Assembly: GCF_000247815.1 (NCBI RefSeq)
Contig: NC_021681.1
Coordinates: forward strand, 12,801,013 to 12,865,012
From: Ficedula albicollis
Taxonomy: Eukaryota; Chordata; Aves; Passeriformes; Muscicapidae
Length of the DNA: 64,000 nucleotides
Reading direction: 5' to 3'
The translations under genes were made by a program, and so were the position numbers. A model generated the notes under the pieces. It ran no database searches. It worked only from the letters and a program-made list of their open reading frames with translations, and was not told the origin of the DNA. How positions within the stretch are numbered: the first letter of the stretch is position 1; each line of letters starts with the position of its first letter. Below are positions 25,324 to 38,500 of this stretch, piece after piece.

Positions 25324-25501
25324 AATAAAAGAGTAAGATAGGCAAGCCTGTGTAATATTTTACCTTTTTTAGACCTAGGAGCATTGAAAGGCTAATTCCA
25401 GAATGCAGATAAAATAAAAGAGTAAGATAGGCAAGCCTGTGTACTATTTTACCTTTTTTAGACCTAGGAGCGTTGAAAGGCTAATTCCAGAATGCAGATG
25501 C
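25324..25501. repeat. 89-bp tandem duplication, only in copy 1
   Basis: The unit starting aataaaagagtaagatagg occurs at 25324-25412 and 25413-25501, with differences such as gtaatatttt versus gtactatttt and gagcattg versus gagcgttg. The corresponding place in the other large copy (near 27797) has a single unit. The two large copies therefore differ structurally as well as by substitutions. Confidence 0.95.
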
Positions 25502-25883
25502 TACCCTGCTTCTAACAGTTCTTAAATACTCTGATTAAATTGTGTTGGTCATTAGAAATTTGAAATTATCACGACTGTTTTCAGCTCACCTGAATCCCTC
25601 TAATGGTGTTTATTGTTTTTCATCTTTGCCTTAACATCATATATCTCAAGTTCTGCACATCCCGAGTCATAGAAGAATACACCTAGAAAGATGTCAGTGT
25701 TTTGTATAAATGTGTTATTAGGCACAGAACCAATAATATTTAGGGGCAATTCCTAACAGTATCCAGTTGCTTTTTGATGGATTAGTGTAAGTTGGTGGTG
25801 TTTGTTTAGTTTCATCATCACAATTTGAACTAAAAACTTTTTGGCAATGTCTGTATATAGGGCAGGGAGTTTGAATGATTCCT

Positions 25884-26767
<884 letters not shown>

Positions 26768-27233
26768 ATTGCAGATCTATTTGAATCTGTTTAATATTCA
26801 TGATCCTCTCACCAGTCTGAGTGAAAGAGATAAAGCTTTTGATAGCAATCTCAGCAACTTGATTAACAATGCACTAATCATCACTACCATTGACCTGATT
26901 CAGAAATGTTTTCAATTCATCCATCACTTTATAACCAAAGATGATTGCATTACCTTACCATTTTTTATTTAAATAAAACCACATGAGCTGTAAATATCTT
27001 GCCATTTTACTAAATGCACCTTGGTACCAAATTAATTTATTTTTAAAACTAAATACCAAAATGACCTATAATAACCAATTAGGGCAGGAGCATAGGGAAA
27101 ACGTATCACAAGTGGTCTGCAATAAAATCAATTCACTTTGACTTCACATCAATAAATGTTAAATTGTGCCAAGGAATTAATTTTGCAATAAATTGTTATT
27201 GTTGTTATAAAATCTAACTAACACATATTACCA

Positions 27234-27292
27234 GGAGTAATTATCCATATATCAGAATGCATTGAATGTAGAGTGTGCACTATAATTACTCC
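27234..27292. other. Inverted repeat with TAATTA arms, copy 2
   Basis: Second copy of the 10-bp arms at 24761-24819, identical in sequence and spacing. Confidence 0.4.
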
Positions 27293-27703
27293 CAAAATTG
27301 CTTATCATTCAAATGGTAATTTTAGGGATAATGTTTCTTTAACTATAACTTTTTAAATTTCATCAGAAATTTATTTTTAGGGTTTTATTTTCTTTACTTG
27401 CTACTGCAAAGAAAACAGAAACCTGACTGTGAAAAATGCAACAGATAATAAATATGATAATGTAGTTTAATCAGTATGTCTTGCTTTAATATATAATTGC
27501 CAAATTTTGCAACACTGTTAGTAAAGTGAGATACCTCCTTGTGAGTGGAATTTCCTTCACGAGGGTTAACTGGAATCTCCAAGCCTGTTCATGGCGATAG
27601 GTAGAGAACAGCACTGTAAAAATATTAGCATCCAAGTCTGTGTGAACACATAACCTGTAGGGGTCATTAAATGTTTTTCTTAGATATTGAATTTTTCTCT
27701 TAC

Positions 27704-27764
27704 CCCAGTACTTGTATTCAGGCTGAAATCCACCGTCACAAGGGTTTGGTTCGGAATTTGGAAA
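27704..27764 (-). CDS. Candidate internal exon (unidentified), copy 2
   Basis: Second copy of the exon-like segment at 25231-25291, with identical splice-like borders and identical translation. The identity carries no evidence of selection because the whole block is a recent or artefactual copy. Confidence 0.2.
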
Positions 27765-28264
27765 CTGTAATATGAATGACCAAACAGAAAAAAAAAAATA
27801 AAAGAGTAAGATAGGCAAGCCTGTGTAATATTTTACCTTTTTTAGACCTAGGAGCATTGAAAGGCTAATTCCAGAATGCAGATACTACCCTGCTTCTAAC
27901 AGTTCTTAAATACTCTGATTAAATTGTGTTGGTCATTAGAAATTTGAAATTATCACGACTGTTTTCAGCTCACCTGAATCCCTCTAATGGTGTTTATTGT
28001 TTTTCATCTTTGCCTTAACATCATATATCTCAAGTTCTGCACATCCCGAGTCATAGAAGAATACACCTAGAAAGATGTCAGTGTTTTGTATAAATGTGTT
28101 ATTAGGCACAGAACCAATAATATTTAGGGGCAATTCCTAACAGTATCCAGTTGCTTTTTGATGGATTAGTGTAAGTTGGTGGTGTTTGTTTAGTTTCATC
28201 ATCACAATTTGAACTAAAAACTTTTTGGCAATGTCTGTATATAGGGCAGGGAGTTTGAATGATT

Positions 28265-31200
28265 TTATTCATAGAAGTCATCACTAGATTTTAGACACAG
28301 TGACAACTGTAAAAGGAGGAGATTAAGGAAGCTCAGCTTGTTCTGCTCTGTGATGGAGCTCGTCATGTAACAGAAAACTCAGTTTGTGCAACTGCTATTG
28401 CTGTCTGAGAACAGATTCAGTCCTTTACACATTCAAAATACACTAATATAGTGATTAACTCTGTTTGTTGATGAATTTTGGGGCTTCTTACGAGGTAACA
28501 CTATTCTCTTGAACATATGCTTTATGCTACCTTATTTTCATAACCACATACTGTAGGTTAAATCAGAAAACACAAAGGCTTTCACAAAGTATTTTAGAAA
28601 TAACTGTTTTAAGACAAATGTGAAGTGGCACGGATAATGAGTTTTGTATTCTGTGGGTGCTACTGAATTTGCAGTTTCATCAGAAAATATTGGTGAAGAT
28701 GACTAAATTCTTTGTTTTTCAGATGTTTGTAACACACATCCTGAGGATGTGACAGAATTTTCTGACATTTTCTTTATTGCCCTAAGTTAACTGCTTATGT
28801 CTAAAAGCCCAGACTGCTACCAGGAATCCAGTCATTTGCAAGAATTACCATGATCATGATCATGAAATTGCACTTTTACTTTTGGAAGTGATCAACACAT
28901 AGAGTAATGATGAAATAGGTGATCTCTAAATTACTGTCCGCATCTTGTAGTTGTAAGGAAACATTTCTGTAATGAGCAGGGCATTTTAAATCTCCTGCAA
29001 CAGCACTGTGAAAAGCTTCAGCAAAATGGGGGACATATGGCTTCTTATACTTCCCTTTGGACACCCAGTTTAACCTCATCAGGGCTGGTTCCTGTCTAGG
29101 TCAGTCCTAGTTAGGTGATTGATGTAAGCCAAACTCCAAGAGCACATGGACAGAGTACATGAAATTGCTTTCCTATGATGGCTAAAGTTTCGTAATACAA
29201 TTTTTATCATCCTGAATTTATTTTTACTTTTCTTGATATTATTCCTTAAGGAAATCTCTCAAAGATACCCAAGGATTTTGTAAAACAGAAGTTGCTAAGT
29301 ATTTTTGAAGATTCTGACACAGTAAATTTTAGGAATATTAAAGTGATACTTTGAGAATTAAATACAAAGTAAAAACATTTAAAATTGAGAGGTACACAAG
29401 ACATATATAGTCCACAGAACCTCTTCAGGAGAATTCCCTAAATGCACCTCTCATTTCTAGTGAGTTTTAAAAAGTTTCTATTCATGGTACTCTTAAAACC
29501 CTTCTGAAGTGAATAATTTTTATCCAATGCTTGATTATTCAATAGATAATCTAGATTTAATTTTGGTAAAGAAAAATATGTGTCAGCTTAGCCATTTAAC
29601 ACAAAAATACATGGCCTAGAGAAATATTATTTTAAAGCTGTTTGCCTCCTTAATTGCAACAGTCTGTATATCTATTTGTCTAGACTCCATCAAGAGCACT
29701 ATTGTAGCTGGAGGCATTGGTTTGAAGAAGACTAAAGGGCTACATCATGTCAAAGCCTCAAGTAGGAATTATTGCCTTTCTTGCCACAGTTCACAGCTGT
29801 ATTATGTCACCAAATCACATCACAGTGTAATCAAAGATGAATAAAATATTTTTTTTCTTTACCTTAAACGCTTTCCCTGTCAATTACAATCAAAGGACAT
29901 GATTTCAGGTCTGTCAGTTTGCTGGGTTCTCTCCTACTGATGACTCCAAAACTGTAATCTGCTAAATATAAAATGAATCAGAGAAGTCTTAGAATGATTC
30001 TGCTATTAAGAAGAAGAATGTTTTTCTCCCACAGGGGACAGGAAAGTAATTGGTCTTTAAAGAAAGAAATCAAAGATGTTAAAAAATTACCTTTTTTGGT
30101 CCTTTCCTCTCCACCTTTGGCTTTTTGGATTTTTTTTTTTCCTGTGCTAAACCTTCAGCCATTCAGTTTTCTTCTCTCAAGAAGACAGACATAAGTATTC
30201 TAATCAAATCTGCCCAGTTCTGTGTGCCATTAGAGTAAACATTTAACTGGTGCCTTGTTTGCTCCATCACACCTTTTCCCCTTGGCGTTACTGTCGATTG
30301 GGTGCTCTGTAATGGGCAGGCTGTACGCCTGCTGCAACTCCAACTTCTAGGCAGTTTAGTGGCTTGATTACATCATTAACCATAATCAAAAACATTTCCC
30401 CAGAATGATTTTAGCTTGGTAGTAAGGACTGCTTCCTTTGATCTCAGTAGCAACATTTTACGATAGGTTGCTCCTCATTTACACTACAAATGCTGGCAAA
30501 AATGAAAGTGGTATCTTCCCTAGTAATACCAGACAAAATAAAATAACTGGTTCAGCAGTCATGCCAGGTGCTGTCATTGATGAACAATGGCCTTTTTCTT
30601 GTAAGGAGAATGTATAAACGTGTGTATATGTGTGTGTGCATGCATTACCCTGTATAGTGAAATTTTCTAATGTATATCCTTGTATTATACTTAGCAACAC
30701 ATTCCTTTTCAGCATTTGAAATGCGGTTTAAACCTTGTTGTTGGATTGCAGCTTTGCAAAATATTTTTAGTCACAGCAAAAAAAATTCATCTCACCTGCA
30801 CTGCTTGTAGAATAGACCAGAATTCCATTTTAGTGCACTGAAGTCCTGTCAGAAGCCTCATAGCAGATGTAGTTTCCAGCATTTCTAATGATGTGTCCCT
30901 ATTATAAGACTAGTGCAATAGTTACAATTCATATCACTTACCTGCTCTATCACAACATCAATTGACCAACCACTCCAAGGCTGAAAACCTACATGGCAGC
31001 TGTACCTGCTACAGGGAGATTATCCCAGTGCTGCTCTAGAGCTCTCACAGCAATACACCACATGCACATAATAAAACTCGTGTTTGATCTGTAATGTCTC
31101 CAGGACCAAGCTAGAGCTGACCCATGTGGGTGGGACAGACAGAGGATGTTCAAAAACCTTTATACTGGCAGCCCTTGATCTCTCCTGTGCTCTTCCTGTC

Positions 31201-33602
31201 GTATTTTACAGTCTTTTACACTGGATCTAAAGTTAACTGGGGGAAGATGGGAAGTGTTTTGAGGCCTGCAGCATGTGCCAAAGGGATAGAAAGGGAAGAA
31301 TTGTTTTGTGGACCTCTCCAGGTTGTGCATCTTGCTTGAATTCTGGGGATTGTGTTTGATGTCCCAGCTGTTCAGACCCACGCGCCTGCCTTATTCCCAG
31401 GCAGCTGACCCAGATACTGCAGGGTCACAGGAGCCCCTCACCTCCCTCTGTCAGAGCTGGACAGCCAGGGGCCGGGTGCCTCTAGCCACTCTGGCTCCCA
31501 AGTCTCACTTGCCAGCAAATTTTGTAGCTGAAGAGTTCTCCCTTTTTTCAAAGCAAAAGTGTTGCAAGGTACAAATGTCTAACAGGCACTTGTCATACAT
31601 ATGCTTGCTTGAGGAGCAGTAGAAAAGGAAAAGGAAATTAATGCCATCCTCTTGCTGGCTAAACCAAAGACAATTTTTTTTATGTTCTTCAGTTGCTGGT
31701 AGTTTTTTTGCCTCTAATATAAGCATGAAAGACACAGTATAAAAAAAATCTGCTGAAATTGTCATGCCATCAACAGTGACAGAGCAATAGTGTTTCCTGG
31801 GGATGCACTTTCAATTTTCAGAGATGTCAATGGATAAAGGAAGAGTGGCAAAGAAGTGCCAGAGAATAATGGAAGGATAACTACTGGGCCCTTCCTTGGC
31901 AGCTGTCCCACCAAGTTATGATGTATTTATGTGGATATTCCCCGAGTTTTCGGAAAAGGAAAAACAAATACAGTCTCTAGTGGCCAAGTTTAAAATGGAC
32001 ACTGCCTTTAGCAGGATGATGCTCCACACAATCTACAAGCATGCAGACAGAGGAAGCAGACTGCCTGCATCCATCAACTTAGTAAATGCCTCCAGATTAG
32101 CAGAAATATTTTGAAACAGCCAATAATTATAAAAGAGTTGCTTGCCATTGCATAATTATTTTATAAACCACATAACATACAACTGCTACTTAGTCACAGA
32201 GGCCCTCTTCACACGGTACCATATGGCTAATGGCTTCTACAGCACATCACACCATACTGAGTGCTCCTTCTCATCATACTGTATTGGCTACTGGCTCAGT
32301 TTGCTGCTAATGGCTGTGTTACCCTTTCACTGCATGTTTATTTTATGAAATTGTGGCATCTGTTTTTGGTGTTTATTCTAAAATGACATTGCTATGTTCC
32401 CAGCCTTAGCCTGAAAATCACCTCAGTATTAATTTCCCATGGTAGATTTAAAAATATAATTTTTGTTGTCTTTTTCTTGTGTCTCTGACAAACAAATCTT
32501 GACCTTTTTTGCATTTGGATTTAAAGTATGATTTTTTTGTTTGTTTGTTTCTTGAGTTCTGTTCCCAAGCGATTTGCACTGAGTAATATTCAATATTTTC
32601 ATTCTGTTGATGGCAAACATCCTTTGCCTACAATGACCAAGCTGCCAAATATTGAAATACAAATAGTCTTCTTTTTCATTCAGTTCCCGGACACCTTCAT
32701 AATCTTTACACAGCTAATATTTAATTCTAGTGTGAAAGCACTATTGCAGGACCTACACATCAGGGCCACACACAAAGGATATTTTTCAAAGTTTTAGTGG
32801 TATCATAGCAGCTGGAATATAATTTTAAAACAAAATAATTATGTGGGACAATGCTGAGCTGTTTTGTAAACTTCCATAACAATACTTTGAATGTGTCACT
32901 AGAATAGGAATGGCTCTAGAACTTTTAATTTTGCATCATCAACCAGTGTGTCTAATCCAGGCAAAATATTGATTCCATCCCAGTTACCAACAACAGCTAA
33001 AGACACAAACAACTTGTGGGCCCAGGTCCAACAGAAGTTGTCTGACATTGGCCAAGTGTATGCTCTGGGACTGGGTCCTTTGCAGTCACTCTCTCACAGA
33101 GAAACCTTGGAATCTCTTCTCCAGCCACAAACATTCCTTGACAACAGAAGCAGTAGCAGTCTGTTGGCCAGACAGCTGGGTCTAGGGTAGCTGCAAGGTT
33201 GGCAAAAATGCAAATGTTTTGCACTTGCTCCCCCAAGGTGGAGAATGCAGGAATGTGGTGGCAGCCATCTGTGTACAAGGGTTGTGCTGCTGGCCCTTGG
33301 TGTAACTGTGAGACTGGGAAGTCTGGTTTTAGCATCTGATCTCTGGAGAACAACCCAGTTTGGAGTTCCTTGGTGTTTCCTCTTTCATTTCCCGTGAACA
33401 GTGCCCCCTGGGCAGCCCTACATGTCCTGGCACTGACTCTGAGCTCAGCTCAGCTCCCAGCACTGGTTCCCCCACAAATGAGCTCCTCTCTCACCCTGCA
33501 GACCAGCACGAAGCTAAAACAAATCTACTCACTCCATCTGCTCACAGATAGCACAGTTACACGGAACTAATCAACAAATCCAAGCTTTTGCTACACAGAA
33601 AA
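28265..33602. other. Unique DNA, no gene seen
   Basis: About 5.3 kb. Minor features are a short palindromic catgatcatgatcatg run near 28850-28865 and a GT-rich stretch near 30620-30642. A moderately GC-richer part at 31370-31510 and frames of up to 118 codons (32997-33353, minus) show no recognisable protein. Confidence 0.55.
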
Positions 33603-33746
33603 ATTACTCAGATTTTTTCCAGTGTTTTTGGAGCTGCTCATGGTGCTCCTCAGTGCTTACAGCAACTGATAGAAAGATTACTCAGATTTTTTTCCAGTGT
33701 TTTTGGAGCTGCTCATGGTGCTCCTCAGTGCTTACAGCAACTGATA
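33603..33746. repeat. 74-bp tandem duplication, two copies
   Basis: The unit starting attactcagatttttt and ending gcaactgata occurs at 33603-33676 (with a short agaaag link) and 33677-33746. The second copy has one extra T in its T run (seven instead of six). The 77-codon frame across it repeats the same peptide twice and is not taken as a gene. Confidence 0.95.
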
Positions 33747-33815
33747 CCAAGGGAAAGAGAAGGAAGACCCAGCTCACCAACTCCCTGCTGGAAAGTATAT
33801 GCAGCAACTACAGAG

Positions 33816-34661
33816 CCTTAACTGCTTCTTAATATGTTTTTAAATTGCCCTGTTCTAGTTTAAAGTGTCTTGTGTTATCTTTTCCTTGTTTGGGGCTTTT
33901 TTCTAGATTTCCCACTGTGAAATTGCCTTGGTGAAGCAAAGTCAGAGTGAAACAGTCATGCACAATGTGTGCAGCCTAAACCAGATGATTTCCATGTATC
34001 AGTCTACACATGGAACTGACTACACTTCCAATTCAGGATGTGGAAACAACTAGTAAAGCAAACAAAAGAAAATATTTCAAGAATGAGGAAGAAGAAAGTG
34101 TTTGTTAAATGATCTGATTTCATTCAAAATTCTTGTATAACTAAGTGCAGTTTATTACTGATTAACATGACCTGGTGCTTGTTAAATGGGCATGACTGCA
34201 GTTTTGCCAACTGCACTGAAACACAGTGCCCTCAGCAACCTCATACCAATGTTAGCATGACCCAAGTACTACCAGCTGTGCATTTATGCAAAAACCCAAC
34301 ATTTAACTGCATATTTAGCAGAAAACACCCACTTTCTGTTTTGGAGAAAATCACATACTTAAAAAGTATTTCCTTTCTCTATTTTTCAATTTCAGCTTTT
34401 GCAAATCTTGGGAAATTATTTAATGGAATAAAAGAAACCAACATAATTCATTGAATTGCAAAAAATAGGAAGAAAGAAATAATAAGAAAAGAATATATTA
34501 AAACTTTTTTCCCTGGACATTAGTCAAATAAGGGAAGAGTTGAATTCATAATATATTAGCCAGACAATCTTTCTGCATATCTTTCGTTAAATGAAGATTC
34601 ATAAGGAGCCAATAAGTAAATTAAGCAATAAATACAATAATTAAAAAAAAAAAAAAAAGGA
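33816..34661. repeat. 846-bp tandem duplication, copy 1
   Basis: Starts at ccttaactgcttctt and runs to an A run followed by gga. It repeats head to tail from 34662 with a constant offset of 846 bp. Four substitutions were noticed, all near the right end (for example cagacaatc versus cagaaaatc, ttcgttaaatg versus ttcattaaatg). The 95-codon frames at 34167 and 35013 are the same sequence twice and match no family I know. Confidence 0.97.
34643..34658. repeat. Poly-A run at the duplication junction
   Basis: About 16 A followed by gga mark the border between the two 846-bp copies. The equivalent place at the end of copy 2 (about 35489-35507) is a shorter A run interrupted by C and then aaaggacc, so the shared word ggacc sits at both ends. 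Confidence 0.9.
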
Positions 34662-35511
34662 CCTTAACTGCTTCTTAATATGTTTTTAAATTGCCCTGTT
34701 CTAGTTTAAAGTGTCTTGTGTTATCTTTTCCTTGTTTGGGGCTTTTTTCTAGATTTCCCACTGTGAAATTGCCTTGGTGAAGCAAAGTCAGAGTGAAACA
34801 GTCATGCACAATGTGTGCAGCCTAAACCAGATGATTTCCATGTATCAGTCTACACATGGAACTGACTACACTTCCAATTCAGGATGTGGAAACAACTAGT
34901 AAAGCAAACAAAAGAAAATATTTCAAGAATGAGGAAGAAGAAAGTGTTTGTTAAATGATCTGATTTCATTCAAAATTCTTGTATAACTAAGTGCAGTTTA
35001 TTACTGATTAACATGACCTGGTGCTTGTTAAATGGGCATGACTGCAGTTTTGCCAACTGCACTGAAACACAGTGCCCTCAGCAACCTCATACCAATGTTA
35101 GCATGACCCAAGTACTACCAGCTGTGCATTTATGCAAAAACCCAACATTTAACTGCATATTTAGCAGAAAACACCCACTTTCTGTTTTGGAGAAAATCAC
35201 ATACTTAAAAAGTATTTCCTTTCTCTATTTTTCAATTTCAGCTTTTGCAAATCTTGGGAAATTATTTAATGGAATAAAAGAAACCAACATAATTCATTGA
35301 ATTGCAAAAAATAGGAAGAAAGAAATAATAAGAAAAGAATATATTAAAACTTTTTTCCCTGGACATTAGTCAAATAAGGGAAGAGTTGAATTCATAATAT
35401 ATTAGCCAGAAAATCTTTCTGCATATCTTTCATTAAATGAAGATTCACAAGGAGCCAATAAGTAAATTAAGCAATATATACAATAATTAAAAAAAAAAAA
35501 ACAAAGGACCA
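34662..35511. repeat. 846-bp tandem duplication, copy 2
   Basis: Direct copy of 33816-34661, continuing into unique DNA (atcaagtggcaat). The difference in the terminal A run and the four clustered substitutions are the only changes noticed. Confidence 0.97.
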
Positions 35512-38500
35512 TCAAGTGGCAATAATAGACCCTTATAGTTTAAGTGGACTATTGACTTCATGGAAAAATACCTTTACATCAGACATTCTGGCCTGTAGAA
35601 CCATTGGGTTGTGCTTTACTGTATTTCTTCTTGTCACACAGATTATGGAATTGTCCTGTGAAACAAAGTTTAACTTTACCTTGTGGTTTCCTTTGCGTCT
35701 ATGATATTTAAATTAAGCGTTATTCAAAAGTTATGCCTCATTTCCTTCCATACCTCCATCCTTAGACTGCTGTCAAGTATTATTTATTAACTCTATTATA
35801 GCACCACATTGAAGCCCTAATCAAGATTATGCCCCTACTGTGTTAAACTCTGTACATTATAAAATAAAAGATAATCCTTCTCCAAATTCTTGCATCAATA
35901 TAAGTGAAAGATGTCAGCATAACATCTTATGATAGTGTAAAAACCTGAACTTTGTCAGTTGGTGATGGTAAGTCAGTGGCAGAGCCAAGATCAGCATAAA
36001 TTCTCCACTCCAGCCCCCATTGCTCCCAATCAGCAAGGATGGAATAAGAATGATGGTAAAAATTGCATGAGAGAACTTTTTTGGTGAGAATTTGTGGTAT
36101 TTTACAGCTATCTGAGTTGTGCCTTTGGACTGACATCTCTAACCTGCAGAAATAAAGTGAATGTAATAAAATTCTTATTAACAGGAAGGAGAAAACGAAA
36201 ACATCTTTGTATTAGTGAAAGAGTCATTAATATGAGAGTAAGTATTTGTTCTACAGTATCTAATATTCTTCCCTTTCCAGTATCCAAGATCCAGTGTTTT
36301 TTTCCTATTCTCTCACTTCATTTTAGACAAGATGGAACCAAACTTGGTGTTCTTGACCCAGCAGAGCAACAAAGATATTTACATTAAAAGAGGTGTGGTC
36401 ACCCTAAGCAGGAAAAAAATATCCCCTTCCATACTTACCCTCTGTGTTTTAAGAGATACAGCATCAACTAAATAGCAGAAAAATAGCTGAATCTATTACT
36501 ATTGTGACAAGCTATCTTAGCAATACATATTTTAAAGGAAATGTATTTGGTGCTTAGCATATTAATTTGAGCTGCACCTCTCACTGAATTCCTTGCTACT
36601 AGGTTCCTTTAAAATAATAACAATTATCACAGAAAGGTAGATCTTCCCGTGGGATTAGATTTTATGTTTTTACTTTTCTTTAACTGCAGAATGAAAAGGT
36701 TTAAATCCTGAAAGAAAACACCTACATTGCCACGCTGTACTGGAAATAGCCAAATTGGACATTAACAGCAGCAAATAGAACTGAGATGATCACTCAAAAT
36801 TGTTTCCAAATGCAGACACAGAAAATGACAAAGAACTACTTTCACAGAAAAAATTCCTGTTAAATAATTCTTGAAGTACCTAAACTTAGTCAAGAACTTG
36901 GAGATGGAATCAGATAAATCCTACTGTCTACAGCTAGGTCTAGGCATCTGCATTTAACAAGAACCTCAATAGTTTTTACAGATGAATTGTAGCTGAGATA
37001 TGCAGGCTGAAGAGCCCTTCAGAGTCTGTTCCAATGAAAATATTGTCTAAGTACATAAGCATTAGAGCTGAACAAATAATTCTCGATGAATAATTTATCT
37101 GATTGATTTCTCCTTTTTATTCTCTCCCTCTTCAGAAGCTATGCACGGACAGAACAAAAAGTATATTGAATTTATTCATTATTTGAAATTATTCACAATC
37201 TTGTTCAGTGAATAATTCTAGGCCTGCAAATCCTTTGAACTGTGGACTTTGAGTAGCTAATTTGCAGCTCACACCATAAAGTGTGTAATAACGAACTAAC
37301 TAGCTAGCCAAGCACAGTTTTTAATTGGAAGAGTCTGACATCTGAATGAGTCCTGTTTGAAATTCAGTCCACTAGGTGTACAAATGCTCGAGCTAAAAAG
37401 TCATATTTCACAGCCATTTTTGCTACTTCAGGGCAAGTGTTCCAAAGATGGGTTTGAAGCATTCGGATACAAGGCTGCCCATTTACAGAGTTCTGACAGT
37501 GCCCCTCTCTTCTAATGAACCTCAGCAATACATACATCAACCTATTCATGAGCAGAAACATTCCACTTAGTATGAAAGCACGTATCAGTAAGACTAATAA
37601 GAAAGTTTACATGATAATTTTTGCATTACTTAGCATTCACACGGACAAAGTAGGGAAAGAAAAAATATTGCCTTGAAAAAGTGCAAACATTGAGCCGAGC
37701 CTTGTAAGTCTCCACAGAGCCAGAACAACATTCATTTTTTGTGCCCTCTTCCTTCTCTGCTTTCTTTACTCCTGTCTGTCCTTGACGGAATCATCAGCTT
37801 TTAAAGTGAACTTCTGGATTGCCATATCACTCTTCTCCTTGAAAGACTGGCTACAGAGAGCTGATCAAAACAGAGGGCAGGTAGACAACCAGGGCAGGAT
37901 TTCAAGAAAGGCTTTAACATGCTTTAAAGTGTTTCAGCTAGGGGCTGGCTGAGGTCAGAGGCAGCATTAACTGGAATTTGTCTGCCACTTCTTTGGTGTT
38001 TCTGGGAATCTCTAGAGGTTTTCTCATAGCCTACCTTTGAACTTCAAACTTCTAGTAAGCTGGTGTATATCTCACTCCACAGTTTCGATTGTGAATCTAA
38101 CCAAAGAAAGAAGCTAGAGTTTATTTACCAGCCATCAATCAGCAAATAAATTATTTACAGATGTCTTCATTTATTTGACTCTTTCATTTATTTACTTACA
38201 GCTACAGCAAATACCACCACCAGACAGTGTCCAGATGGAAAACAATTACCCCACACTGGAACCGTATGCTTCCTAAGAGAAGTTGAGAAATTATTTGAAT
38301 TTCAGACAGAAACAATTAGAAGTAAATTCAGGCCTGTTTTTGCAAGAAACTCCCCTTTGGACACAGATACTATTAAATCTTTCTGACATACCACAAAGAA
38401 AAAACACATCTGACCTTCAGAAAGCAGCTTAGGATACTGTGAGTCCAAACTGAATGATAATCCTGTGTAAGTGGCAGCTCAAGTGTAGACTCTGATCTGT

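Larger units (their letters stand above)
24297..25880. repeat. 1.5-kb duplication, copy 1 (left of poly-C)
   Basis: This block recurs in the same orientation at 26770-28264. It starts at tgcagatctatttgaatc and ends at gggagtttgaatgatt. The offset is 2473 bp up to about 25410 and 2384 bp after about 25500, because this copy alone holds an extra 89-bp internal duplication. Apart from that, only about two single-base differences were noticed (gtttaattagt versus gtttaatcagt, gcagatgcta versus gcagatacta). Confidence 0.97.
26770..28264. repeat. 1.5-kb duplication, copy 2 (right of poly-C)
   Basis: Direct copy of 24297-25880 without the 89-bp internal duplication. It continues at its right end into unique DNA (gattttattcatagaag), so this copy has the natural right flank, while copy 1 has the natural left flank (catgagtgcagatc). 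Confidence 0.97.

Noticed and set aside
34167..35300. Two identical 95-codon frames suggesting a duplicated gene
   Set aside because: The identity comes from the 846-bp DNA duplication; the peptide has no known features and the surrounding DNA is duplicated equally well.
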